Part shown: piece after piece, positions 47,359 through 55,428 of the stretch | Layout of the letters: every line of letters begins with the position of its first letter | Numbering within the stretch: the stretch's first letter is position 1 | Source of the DNA: Actinopolyspora mzabensis | GTDB taxonomy: Bacteria; Actinomycetota; Actinomycetes; Mycobacteriales; Pseudonocardiaceae | Assembly (NCBI RefSeq): GCF_900101095.1 | Contig: NZ_FNFM01000009.1 | Span: 135,709 to 199,708, forward strand | DNA length: 64,000 bases | Reading direction: 5' to 3' | Made by a program: the position numbers and the translations under genes | The notes under the pieces: model-generated | Seen by the model: the letters and a program-made list of their open reading frames with translations, nothing else | What the model was told of the DNA's origin: nothing | The model's database searches: none

Positions 47359-48561
47359 ATGACCGTTGCCGCACCACCCCGACCCACCCCGGTCGAGCGG
47401 CGGGCTCGCGTGGCCGTTGCCGCGCTGTTCTTCACCAACGGAGCGCTGTTCGCCAACCTGCTGCCGAGATTTCCGCAGATCAAGGCGGATCTCGGGCTCG
47501 GCAACACCGCCTACGGGCTGGTGGTCGTGGCATTCCCGGTGGGGGCCGTCGCGGCCGGGTTGGCCGCCGGCGCGGTCGTCCGTCGGCTGGGGTCGGCACG
47601 GGCAGCGGTGCTCGGGACCCTGCTGACCGCGACGGGAATCCTCGGGGCCGGTCTGGCGAATTCGGTGGGATTCCTGGTGGCGGTGTTGTTCCTCGCCGGA
47701 GCGCTGGACGCGTTGGTCGACGTCGCGCAGAACGCCCACGGATTGCGGGTGCAGCGCCGTTACGGGCGTTCCATCATCAATTCCTTCCACGCCCTCTGGT
47801 CCGGCGGCGCCGTCGTCGGCGGTTCCATGGCCGCCGCCGCGATGGCCCTCGGGCTCGGGCGGGGGCACCATCTGGCGATCTCGGGGGTGGTGTTCGCGGG
47901 CGCGGCCTGCTTCGCCTGGTGGTTCTGCCTGCCCGGTATCGACAACGAGGCGGAGTCGGAGCGCGAAAGCGACGGCGGCACCGAACAGGTGAGGCGCGGG
48001 CCGGATGCGCGCATCGCGTTCGTGCTGGTCGCTCTGGTCGTCATCGCCGTGGCGGGAACCGTCGTGGAGGACGCGGGCAACTCCTGGGCCACCCTCTACC
48101 TGTCGGACTCGCTGCACGCCCCGGCGGCGCTGGCGGCGCAGGGCTACGTGGCGCTGGTGGCCGCGCAGTTCGTCGGCCGCATCCTCGGTGACCGGCTCGT
48201 GGGCCGGTTCGGGCAGCGCAGCGTGGCCCGCGCCGGTGGTCTGATCACCGCCGTCGGTATGGGGCTGGCGTTGGCCGCGCCCACGGTTCCCGGCACGATC
48301 CTCGGCTTCGCCGCCGCCGGGTTCGGGGTGGCGACGCTGGTGCCCGCCGCGATGCACGAGGCGGACGAGCTGCCCGGGCTCAAGCCGGGGTCGGGGCTGA
48401 CCGTCGTCTCCTGGCTCATGCGACTGGGCTTTCTGCTGTCCCCACCGCTGGTCGGCATGGCCGCCGATGCGGCGGGGCTCCGGGTGGGGCTGCTGGTGGT
48501 GCCGCTGGCCGGAGTGCTCGTGCTGCTGTTCGCCGGAGTGTTGAGCAACCGGCACAACTGA
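47359..48561 (+). CDS. MFS transporter
   Basis: A 400-aa major facilitator with 12 hydrophobic helices. The segment DALVDVAQNAHGLRVQRRYG followed by SIINSFHALWSGGAVVG resembles the fucose/YbjJ-like MFS subgroup (sugar or drug-like substrates). The first helix starts near residue 17. No ribosome site precedes the ATG; a leaderless start is likely. It precedes an O-acetyltransferase and a TetR gene on the same strand, sharing an operator sequence, so it is probably regulated by that TetR. Confidence 0.87.
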   Translation: MTVAAPPRPTPVERRARVAVAALFFTNGALFANLLPRFPQIKADLGLGNTAYGLVVVAFPVGAVAAGLAAGAVVRRLGSARAAVLGTLLTATGILGAGLANSVGFLVAVLFLAGALDALVDVAQNAHGLRVQRRYGRSIINSFHALWSGGAVVGGSMAAAAMALGLGRGHHLAISGVVFAGAACFAWWFCLPGIDNEAESERESDGGTEQVRRGPDARIAFVLVALVVIAVAGTVVEDAGNSWATLYLSDSLHAPAALAAQGYVALVAAQFVGRILGDRLVGRFGQRSVARAGGLITAVGMGLALAAPTVPGTILGFAAAGFGVATLVPAAMHEADELPGLKPGSGLTVVSWLMRLGFLLSPPLVGMAADAAGLRVGLLVVPLAGVLVLLFAGVLSNRHN

Positions 48562-48609
48562 GCGTTGTCGGTGCGCGGTTACTGACAGGGCACTGTGGAC
48601 CGCTTCAGA

Positions 48610-48625
48610 GCGTACGATCGTACGC
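48610..48625. promoter_or_regulatory. Perfect 16-bp palindrome operator before acetyltransferase
   Basis: GCGTACGATCGTACGC ends at the base before the ATG at 48626. TACGAT within it (48612-48617) is well placed as the -10 of a leaderless promoter, so a bound repressor would block initiation directly. A near-copy lies at 47321-47336. Confidence 0.7.
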
Positions 48626-49207
48626 ATGCCGAGTGACTACTTCGCGGACGATCCGCGCACGAATCTCGAACGCATGGCTGCCGGTGATAACTACATAGCC
48701 GACGACCCCGAGTTCGGCCGCATGCAGCAGCGTGCGGTGCGGCTGGCCGCCCGCTACCAGGCCGCCTACGTCGAGGATCCGGACGCGGCGCGGCCGATCC
48801 TCGCCGAACTGCTCGGCTCGTTGGGGGAGGAGGCGCACCTTCGGCCACCGCTGCACGTGGACTACGGCAGCAACATCACGATCGGGGCGCGCAGCTTCGT
48901 CAACTACAACCTCACCGCGCTGGACGTCGCCTCGATCACCATCGGTGAGGACTGCCAGCTCGGTCCGGGAGTGCAGCTGCTCACCCCGACGCACCCGCTG
49001 GAACCGCAATCCCGGCGCGACAAGCTGGAGGCGGCGAGCCCGATCACCATCGGCGACAACGTGTGGCTCGGCGGCGGCTGCATCGTGCTGCCCGGCGTGA
49101 CCATCGGCGAGAACTCCGTCATCGGTGCCGGTGCGGTGGTGACCAGGGACGTGCCCGCCGACGTCGTCGCCGTCGGCAATCCGGCCCGCGAGGTCCGGAA
49201 CCTCTAG
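48626..49207 (+). CDS. Sugar O-acetyltransferase (Maa/LacA type)
   Basis: A 193-aa left-handed beta-helix acetyltransferase. The N-terminal Mac domain is NLERMAAGDNYIADDPE; hexapeptide repeats run through ITIGDNVWLGGGCIVLPGV and TIGENSVIGAGAVVTRDVP. The catalytic His is in LLTPTHPLEPQSRR. It acetylates sugar hydroxyls. No ribosome site precedes the ATG, fitting a leaderless mRNA initiated within the palindrome. Confidence 0.92.
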   Translation: MPSDYFADDPRTNLERMAAGDNYIADDPEFGRMQQRAVRLAARYQAAYVEDPDAARPILAELLGSLGEEAHLRPPLHVDYGSNITIGARSFVNYNLTALDVASITIGEDCQLGPGVQLLTPTHPLEPQSRRDKLEAASPITIGDNVWLGGGCIVLPGVTIGENSVIGAGAVVTRDVPADVVAVGNPAREVRNL

Positions 49208-49208
49208 G

Positions 49209-49778
49209 ATGCTCAGTGTCATGGCTACCGGACACACCGACCCGCGGCGCCGCGAGCGCATCATCGACGCCACCCTCGACCTGATCGCCGAGGAGGGGAT
49301 CGCCAACGTCTCCCACCGCCGGATCGCCACCCGGGCGGGGGTGCCGCTGGGATCGATGACCTACCACTTCGGCGGGCTGGAGGAGCTGCTCCGGGAGGCG
49401 TTCGGCCGGTTCGCCGAGCGGATCGTCGCCCTGTTCGACAGCTACCTCGCCGCGCCGAACGACCGGGAGCGGGCCAGGGACGCGGTGACCGACCTCATCC
49501 ACGAGCTGTCCGAGGACGATCAGCGCTACCTGGTGCTCACCCAGGAGCTCTACACCCTGGCCGCCCGGCAACCCGCCTACCGGGAGCTGACCAAGGAGTG
49601 GATGCGCCGTAGCCGGGTCCACCTGGAGAGGCACTTCGACCCGGACACGGCCCGCCAGCTCGACGCCCTCATCGAGGGAATGACCCTGCACCGCGCCCTG
49701 ACTCCCGAACCCCACGACCGCGCCCTCACCCGCGAGGCGGTCACCCGCATCACCACGAGAGACCCGGCGCAGCGCTGA
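49209..49778 (+). CDS. TetR-family regulator
   Basis: A 189-aa TetR protein. The helix-turn-helix is RRRERIIDATLDLIAEEG, NVSHRRIATRAGVPLGSMTY, HFGG. The C-terminal ligand domain is helical and unassigned. ATG at 49209 is one base after the acetyltransferase stop; ATG at 49221 is an alternative. It is the likely binder of the two matched palindromes at 47321 and 48610 (inference from linkage). Confidence 0.88.
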   Translation: MLSVMATGHTDPRRRERIIDATLDLIAEEGIANVSHRRIATRAGVPLGSMTYHFGGLEELLREAFGRFAERIVALFDSYLAAPNDRERARDAVTDLIHELSEDDQRYLVLTQELYTLAARQPAYRELTKEWMRRSRVHLERHFDPDTARQLDALIEGMTLHRALTPEPHDRALTREAVTRITTRDPAQR

Positions 49779-49850
49779 CCCGCGCTGATCCCGGTGCCTT
49801 GGCTCCGCTGTCCTGCTCCCGCTGCCCCTGTGCCCCTGTGCCCTGCGGCG

Positions 49851-49926
49851 CGGCGATTTCGCGAGAAATTGACGGAGCTGGAGCCGCACAGCCGCACTGG
49901 CGCGGCGATTTCGTGGGAAATTTACG
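49851..49926. repeat. Two dispersed palindromes (family A), one of each subtype
   Basis: 49851-49874 is the GCGAGAAATTGACG subtype; 49903-49926 is the GTGGGAAATTTACG subtype, which otherwise occurs only near the CRISPR arrays (58806, 63081). They lie between the convergent TetR gene and CRISPR operon. Confidence 0.8.
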
Positions 49927-49981
49927 CTCACCGATCATGAGCCGGGGCTTCGCTTCGGGATCCGGGCTCTCGGAGGCGCCG

Positions 49982-50377
49982 TCAGCCGCTTCGCCTCGAT
50001 GCGGAACCGGTGCGGGATCCGTCGTCCGGTTTCGGGAACCTGCTCCCGTCGTTGTGCTCGGCTTCGAGCCGTTCGACCTCGCTGCGCAGTGCGTGCTCCG
50101 TGAGCTCGTAGAGGCTCGCGGTGTGTGCCACGCGCCCGTCGAGCGCGCCCACCGCGTTCTTGGCCCGATCAAGGGTGTCCGGCGCTACGAAGGACTCCAC
50201 CTTCAGGTTCTCGATGCTCCGTGCCCTCACCTCACGCCCGACCTCGGCCGCCACCAATATCACGGTCAGCACGCCGATCGTCCACAGAATCCATTTCTCG
50301 ACACCGAGAAACAGCAGCAACAGGAACATCGCCACCGCGAACACGGTGGCGACTCCTCTCGGGGGCGTCCGTTTCAC
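49982..50377 (-). CDS. Two-helix membrane protein at end of CRISPR operon
   Basis: Unrecognised 131-aa protein. Two hydrophobic helices (about 9-26, VATVFAVAMFLLLLFLG, and 28-46, WILWTIGVLTVILVAAEVG) are separated by a very short loop, so both termini should face the same side. A charged helical segment follows (residues 50-105, with SLYELTEHALRSEVERLEAE, coiled-coil-like). It lies 69 bases after the Csx19-like gene on the same strand and is probably co-transcribed. A membrane accessory to the III-D system is possible, but no sensor domain is visible. Real gene likely; role unknown. Confidence 0.62.
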   Translation of the reverse strand: MKRTPPRGVATVFAVAMFLLLLFLGVEKWILWTIGVLTVILVAAEVGREVRARSIENLKVESFVAPDTLDRAKNAVGALDGRVAHTASLYELTEHALRSEVERLEAEHNDGSRFPKPDDGSRTGSASRRSG

Positions 50378-50446
50378 CGCGTCCCGACCTCCACGTCGTC
50401 ATCGCCCGGTCGTATGTCCGGGCGACAACCTACCGGTGTTTCGCCG

Positions 50447-50929
50447 CTACTTGCGCAGCGATTGCGGCACCGAATCCTTGCCGCCGATGAAGGTGGCGGT
50501 GGTCGGCCGGGAACGCAGCGGAACCAGCCGGAAGATCTCGTGGTCGAACGGTCGCTCGTTCGGGCTCCGGAGCTGCTGGATGCGCTTGTCGTTCGAGTCC
50601 CAGTGCAGCACTCGATCGATTCGCGGCTGTGCCACGTCATCGGCCGACCACGACTCCTCGACGAGATCCTCACCGCCGTCCTGCTCGGACTCGTAGCGCA
50701 GCACCGCCGCCCACCAGTGCGGCGGGTCCAGCCGCACCCGCAGCCACTTCCGCGTGGTCCATGCCCACAACTGGGTGGTCACCGGCGCCCGCTCGGGCAT
50801 GACCTCCAGATGGAAGCCGTCGTTGTCCGACCACGCCGCCGTCCAGTCCTCGGCCATCCGGTGCAGCCCAGCCCAGCCGTCATCCAGGCGACGACGTCCG
50901 CTGCCGTGCAGCGTCCACGAAGTCCTCAT
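50447..50929 (-). CDS. Type III-D accessory protein, Csx19-like candidate
   Basis: A 160-aa protein, Trp-rich (about 9 Trp) and beta-type in pattern (TTQLWAWTTRKWLRVRLDPP). Its ATG overlaps the stop of the double-Cas7 gene (ATGA), so it belongs to the effector operon. Size, position and the LW...W.RVRL pattern resemble Csx19 (TIGR03984) of type III-D loci, but the match is by eye only. A small-subunit (Cas11) role is less likely because the helical content is low. Confidence 0.55.
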   Translation of the reverse strand: MRTSWTLHGSGRRRLDDGWAGLHRMAEDWTAAWSDNDGFHLEVMPERAPVTTQLWAWTTRKWLRVRLDPPHWWAAVLRYESEQDGGEDLVEESWSADDVAQPRIDRVLHWDSNDKRIQQLRSPNERPFDHEIFRLVPLRSRPTTATFIGGKDSVPQSLRK

Positions 50930-52242
50930 ACGTGCTCCTCACGCAGCCGTTCGGCCAACTCCGTCATCCCGGCCGGGCGCTGCCAGTCGGGATCGCTGAC
51001 GCTGACGGTGCCGCACCCCGCGGTGGTCCTCCCACCGATGCCGACCAGCCCGTCGTGGATGTCGGTCAGCGCCGCCTCCAGCAGCAACCGGTTCGTTCCG
51101 GTGCGGTTTTCTGGAGTAGCAGCCGAGTTCGACACCCCGGCCGGTTCCGGCTCGTCGAGCGGTTCGAGCTCGTCGATACGCAGCCGGAACCGTCCCGCCG
51201 TCACCACCTCGTCGGTGTAGAGCAGCTTCGGCCGTGCTCCGCCGGTGAACCTGTCAATCGCCACGTGCTGCCGCCGTTCCGCGACGTGATCGGTCACGGT
51301 GCTGTCGTGCACCGCGATCCTGGCTCGGCGGGTGTGCGCTTCCTTGCCGCTGAATCCGAAGATCCGGCACGGCCTGCACCGCCCGCAATCCCCGCCCGTG
51401 CACGCCGCAGCGCCTACCACGCGGCAGATGTACTCCACGCGGGAGCGCAGCACTCCCTTGAGGCTGGTTCCGGGAACCAGGAACTCGTCCTCGTCGCGCC
51501 GGAGCGCTTGACTGATCAGCTTGCCGCTCTCCGAATCCGTCTCGGGCTCTCCCGCGCCGATGTGCAGGCCGTCTTCGATGCGCAGTTCCACGTCGATCAG
51601 CCGGTCGTCCGGAGCCTCGCTCGTGCACGGCTCCGCGGTCGGGTAGTCCTCCGGTGAGGTGAGTCCGATCCAGTCCAGCAGGTCCTTGCTGTTGTCGAGG
51701 TCGTAGACGCGGTGTCCGAGTCCGACCACCTGGCACTTTCCGGCTCCGTGACTGGCCCCGCGCCCGATGCTCGGCCGCCACTCCCGCAACGCCCGCAGGA
51801 ACGTATCGAGGCGCTCGTCCGGGTGCTCCCAGCGCAGCACCACGTCGAACTCGGTCCCGGCGGCCAGCAGCTCGGTGTGGTGCAACTCGGTGTTGGCCGC
51901 CGCCCCGCGTTTCCGGTCGATCGAGGTGCGCTTGGCCGTCGAGGTTTCCTTCTCAACACGCAGCAGCGTGCCCAGCACTCCGACCGGTGAGGCGGCGCGC
52001 CGCTCGTTCGGTTCCGGAGCTGGGCCGAACAACTCCGGCAGATCTCCGGTTTGGTGCAACTCGGTGTAGTGGGAGCAGTGCTCCCGCAGGCTGCCCGCCA
52101 CGGTCGAGCCGGGGAGATGAACGTTGTTGTTGTGGTCCCGGCGCAGTTCCACGGTGTTCTGCGGTGCGTCGAGTGCTTCAGGCGCGGTCACCCCGCCGGG
52201 AGTGAGCATCCGCAGCCGGAGGCTGAACAGCGCGCTTTTCAT
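50926..52242 (-). CDS. CRISPR RAMP protein, fused double Cas7 (Csm3/Cmr4-like)
   Basis: A 438-aa fusion of two RAMP/Cas7 domains. Domain 1 (1-165) has VHLPGSTVAGSLREH and SIDRKRGAAANTELHHTELL. Domain 2 (about 220-420) has FLVPGTSLKGVLRSRVEYIC, a CTGGDCGRCRPCRIFGFSG zinc knuckle, and AIDRFTGGARPKLLYTDEV. Both IDR loops carry an Asp at the position where Csm3/Cmr4 cleave target RNA. Such multi-Cas7 fusions are typical for III-D and III-E-like backbones. Translationally coupled on both sides. Confidence 0.85.
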   Translation of the reverse strand: MKSALFSLRLRMLTPGGVTAPEALDAPQNTVELRRDHNNNVHLPGSTVAGSLREHCSHYTELHQTGDLPELFGPAPEPNERRAASPVGVLGTLLRVEKETSTAKRTSIDRKRGAAANTELHHTELLAAGTEFDVVLRWEHPDERLDTFLRALREWRPSIGRGASHGAGKCQVVGLGHRVYDLDNSKDLLDWIGLTSPEDYPTAEPCTSEAPDDRLIDVELRIEDGLHIGAGEPETDSESGKLISQALRRDEDEFLVPGTSLKGVLRSRVEYICRVVGAAACTGGDCGRCRPCRIFGFSGKEAHTRRARIAVHDSTVTDHVAERRQHVAIDRFTGGARPKLLYTDEVVTAGRFRLRIDELEPLDEPEPAGVSNSAATPENRTGTNRLLLEAALTDIHDGLVGIGGRTTAGCGTVSVSDPDWQRPAGMTELAERLREEHV

Positions 52243-53462
52243 CGGTTCTGCTCCATGTACCTCAAGATCTGCTCGTAGATTTCCGCGTCCTTGACCGTCA
52301 GCACCGCTTGGATGGCCTGGTGGATTCGATCGTCGTACTCGGTCGACCGGAGCGCATCGTCGAACTGGGAATCGTCGGCATTGTCCAGCCGGATTTCTTC
52401 GAGCCGTGCCTGGAATCGGGAAACCAGCTCCGGATGAGCCCGCAGTGCGGCTGCGTGCCCGGTAAAGGAGCTGATTCCCCACGGCGGTTCGCAACGGTAG
52501 AGCGCCCCGAACCCCTCGCGGCGGCGCAGGCCGATTCCGCGTGTCATCAGCCTGCGTCGGGCGGTATCGGTTGGAGGTTCCGCGCACCTCACCCGGTAGG
52601 TCGAACCGGCCGCGACCACCCGCTCGACGGGTTTGGGCAGCCCGCTGGCCGCGTGCCACCCACCGGCCTCCTCCCATCGGGTCCAAGAGCCGGTGATCTC
52701 CACTTCGGACACGTCCAGCTGTTCGGACAGCTCGTCCGGATCCGGCGTCGCACTCGGCATGCCGAACTCGTCCACGAACGCGCCGGGTGAGGCGAGCCGC
52801 AGCACGACCTCCTCGCCGTAGAGCTCCACCGGTTCGGGAAACGCCTCGGTGTCCACCTCGACAGTGGCCTCACCACGCAGGCTGCGCCGCGATCCCAGCA
52901 ACAGCGATTCGATGGCCGTGCCCTCGGGGTACAACGCCCGCACCGCGTCCCCGTAGACCCAGCCGCGCAGCAGCAGGCCGTCCTGCACTGCCCGCTGGCT
53001 GTAGAGGCTGCCGTCCAGCGCCACCCCATCGGTGGACAGCGCGACCATGGTGCGGTCGACGCTCGGAACCTTGCCGTACGGCTGTCCCTTGCTTTCCTCC
53101 AGCTGACTGCCACATCTGTCGTTCGGGCAGTGGCTCGCTTTCTCACCGCGAGCCTGGTCCCACCACAGGGTGTGGCATTCGTCGGTGGGCTCGTACTTGT
53201 GCGTCAGCATCGACAGCGGGACGGGTTTGCTCGACGCGTAGTGCAGCGGCCCGAAGGAGCCCTCCCCCTCGAAGACCCGCTCGAACTCCGGGGAAGTGTT
53301 GGCCTCGGTGCCGTGCTCCCGCAGCCACACCGCCGCCAGCGCTCCGCGCAGCACCGAGCCGGGCACGTGGTTGTGGCTGTCCTGCCGGGAGTCGGCGCGC
53401 GGGTTCTTGCCCGCCACCATCGGCTCTTCGAGACGCACTGTCACCAATGCGTGTTGGGTCAT
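52239..53462 (-). CDS. CRISPR RAMP protein, Csx10-like (Cas5 role)
   Basis: A 407-aa RAMP protein. The N-terminal part has HVPGSVLRGALAAVWLRE, followed by GPLHYASSKPVPLSMLTHKYE and a Cys-containing insert (CPNDRCGSQLEE). The late GLRRREGFGALYRCEPPWG is a glycine-rich RAMP loop. The length and the N-terminal GSVLRGALA plus later PVPLSM pattern fit Csx10, the III-D Cas5-like subunit that holds the crRNA 5' tag. The ATG overlaps the upstream RAMP gene stop. Confidence 0.72.
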   Translation of the reverse strand: MTQHALVTVRLEEPMVAGKNPRADSRQDSHNHVPGSVLRGALAAVWLREHGTEANTSPEFERVFEGEGSFGPLHYASSKPVPLSMLTHKYEPTDECHTLWWDQARGEKASHCPNDRCGSQLEESKGQPYGKVPSVDRTMVALSTDGVALDGSLYSQRAVQDGLLLRGWVYGDAVRALYPEGTAIESLLLGSRRSLRGEATVEVDTEAFPEPVELYGEEVVLRLASPGAFVDEFGMPSATPDPDELSEQLDVSEVEITGSWTRWEEAGGWHAASGLPKPVERVVAAGSTYRVRCAEPPTDTARRRLMTRGIGLRRREGFGALYRCEPPWGISSFTGHAAALRAHPELVSRFQARLEEIRLDNADDSQFDDALRSTEYDDRIHQAIQAVLTVKDAEIYEQILRYMEQNR

Positions 53463-54016
53463 GCCTGCTTCAACTCCAGGAATTCCGCTACGGATCGCTC
53501 GTCCAGTTCGACGTTGGTGCAGCTGATGCCGACCCAACCCAGGCCGCGCCGGGTCTCCGCACCGAGCGAGTGGATGGCCTGCCCGGTCACGGCCAGCACC
53601 AGTCGGTGTTTGCGCAGCGTTTCCCCACTCAGGTGGCCGCGCGATTCGACGCGGAACTCGGCGCGCTCGGCCCAGGTCTGCTCGCTGACCGCCAGCATGT
53701 CCTCGCTCGCGCTGTGGGTATTCGGGTCGATCCGTACCCGCGCCGCGGGCTGTGGCGCGGGCCAGCTGGAGGTACCGGGCTTCGCGCTTTTCCAGCGCCA
53801 CGGGGACTCGTGGCGGTAGGAGCCGAACACCTCACCGACGATCGCCGCTTCCTCGCCGAGCAGCCGCCTGGCGGTGGCGCGCATGACGCCCTTCAGGCTG
53901 GTGTTGGGCAGCCGTTCGCTGTCGGGGACGGAAGAGTCCACTCCTGAGCGGGCGTGCCCGGTCGATACCCGGAACGGTCCGTGGAAGGTTATCTCGAATT
54001 CCACCGTGGATTTCAT
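53459..54016 (-). CDS. CRISPR RAMP protein, single Cas7-like
   Basis: A 185-aa RAMP protein beginning MKSTVEFEITFHGPFRVSTG, with LPNTSLKGVMRATARRLLG as the G-rich RAMP motif, RIDPNTHSASEDMLAVSEQ as the IDR-type loop, and LGAETRRGLGWVGI as the C-terminal glycine loop. ATG at 54016 is chosen since it overlaps the Cas10 stop (ATGA); an in-frame ATG at 54031 is less likely. It is probably a backbone subunit. Confidence 0.82.
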   Translation of the reverse strand: MKSTVEFEITFHGPFRVSTGHARSGVDSSVPDSERLPNTSLKGVMRATARRLLGEEAAIVGEVFGSYRHESPWRWKSAKPGTSSWPAPQPAARVRIDPNTHSASEDMLAVSEQTWAERAEFRVESRGHLSGETLRKHRLVLAVTGQAIHSLGAETRRGLGWVGISCTNVELDERSVAEFLELKQA

Positions 54017-55428
54017 GACCACTCCTTCCACCAGCGCACCATGCCCACCGCGTCCTCGAGCGGGATGGAATCGGAATCGAACCTCGCCACGAGTTCCTCG
54101 CGGCCCAGCCGCTTGGCCTGTTGGTGGAGCCGCTGTTGATCGTTCGTGCGGGCGAGTTTCGCCAGGTTGGCGAGTGCGGAGCCGCCGAGCTTCGACAGTT
54201 CCGTCAGGTCGCCCCAGCAGTGCTCCAGCGTTTCCGGAGTGATGCCGCCGCGTCCGACCGGGTGCGGCCCGTCATTGGTGATGTCCTGCCAGCCCAGCGA
54301 GGCCCTGCTGCTTCGGTAGTCGCGCTTGGTCTCCTGCAGCAGCTCCTCGGCCAGGTCCGAGGCCGTCGCCAGCGGGCTCGAATGGTGGTGGAACACCATG
54401 CCCACGGACTGCGTGGGCACCTTGATGGTCCCCAGCCCGGCATCTTTGAGCGTTTTCCGTAGTGATTCGTTGAACTTCCGCTGCATCTCCAGGGCGAACC
54501 GCCACGCGCGGTGCGCGGGCAGGCTGACCAGCACGTCGTCGCCACCGACGAGGTGCGCCACGAGCGGCAGCGTCTTGATTCCGGAGTCGCTCTCAGCGTC
54601 GGGGTTGGCGACCGCTTCGATTCCTCGCAGCAGGGCGCACCAGGTCGCGTCATCGATGGCCTTGGCCATGTCGAACTCGCCGCCACGACCGCGAGACCGC
54701 TGCTTGTGCAGCTCCTTGCCGAACTGGCTGATCGCGTCGCCGTCGGCGTACACGGTCGCCAGGTGCGTGTTGTCGCCCCGTTCGCCGAACTTCTCGACCA
54801 GCTCGGGGAACTTGTCCGGAATTCGCGCAGCGGTGTTGTGCTGCTTATCCCAGAGGTCCAGCAGGTCCCGTTCAGTACCCGGGGTCCGCTCCGCCTTGTC
54901 ACTGGATGGGCTTCCCGCGTTGTCATACCGGAGCAGGCAGTCCGGGCACAGCGCTTCCTGCTTGCGTTTTTCCTTCGCCCCGGTCCAGCGGTGGCCGTTG
55001 GCGGGCCACGTCTGACACCAGTCGCACTGCTTGCCCAGCGGCCATTCGGAGACGGCGGCGGGCCAGTCCCGCTCCCAGCACGCGGGGGCACCGTCGTGGG
55101 CGGCCAGCCAGTCCTCGCCCCGCCGCAGCGTGCTGCGCAGCGAAGCTCCCGGTAACCACTCGCGCAGGTGACCCACCACGAGCCGCTCAACCCGGTGCCG
55201 CGTCTCCTCATCCTCGGCCCGCAGCCGCAGCGGCACCACGCCGTCCACGTGGCCCGCCTCGGCGCACCGCTCCGCGTGGTCCTCCCAACCCGTCAACAGC
55301 GAGTCGATCGTCTCGGATTCGGTGGCCCGTCTGATCATGGCGGAGGCACCCCGTCGTCCGGCGAGATCCGGGACCCGGCTCAACCACGACTGGATGCGCA
55401 CCACCGCCACATCCAGATAGTCACTCAT
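54013..55428 (-). CDS. cas10: Cas10 without HD domain, cyclase motif intact
   Basis: A 471-aa large subunit, short for Cas10 (usually 700-900) because the N-terminal HD nuclease domain is missing. It begins with a palm-type segment (DVAVVRIQSWLSRVPDLAGR). A zinc knuckle has Cys135, Cys138, Cys161, Cys164. The second palm shows VYADGDAISQFG (about 226-237) and the catalytic GGDD at 295-298. So target DNA cutting is not expected, but cyclic oligoadenylate synthesis is. HD-less Cas10 is a known trait of subtype III-D. Both borders overlap neighbours by 4 bases. Confidence 0.9.
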   Translation of the reverse strand: MSDYLDVAVVRIQSWLSRVPDLAGRRGASAMIRRATESETIDSLLTGWEDHAERCAEAGHVDGVVPLRLRAEDEETRHRVERLVVGHLREWLPGASLRSTLRRGEDWLAAHDGAPACWERDWPAAVSEWPLGKQCDWCQTWPANGHRWTGAKEKRKQEALCPDCLLRYDNAGSPSSDKAERTPGTERDLLDLWDKQHNTAARIPDKFPELVEKFGERGDNTHLATVYADGDAISQFGKELHKQRSRGRGGEFDMAKAIDDATWCALLRGIEAVANPDAESDSGIKTLPLVAHLVGGDDVLVSLPAHRAWRFALEMQRKFNESLRKTLKDAGLGTIKVPTQSVGMVFHHHSSPLATASDLAEELLQETKRDYRSSRASLGWQDITNDGPHPVGRGGITPETLEHCWGDLTELSKLGGSALANLAKLARTNDQQRLHQQAKRLGREELVARFDSDSIPLEDAVGMVRWWKEWS

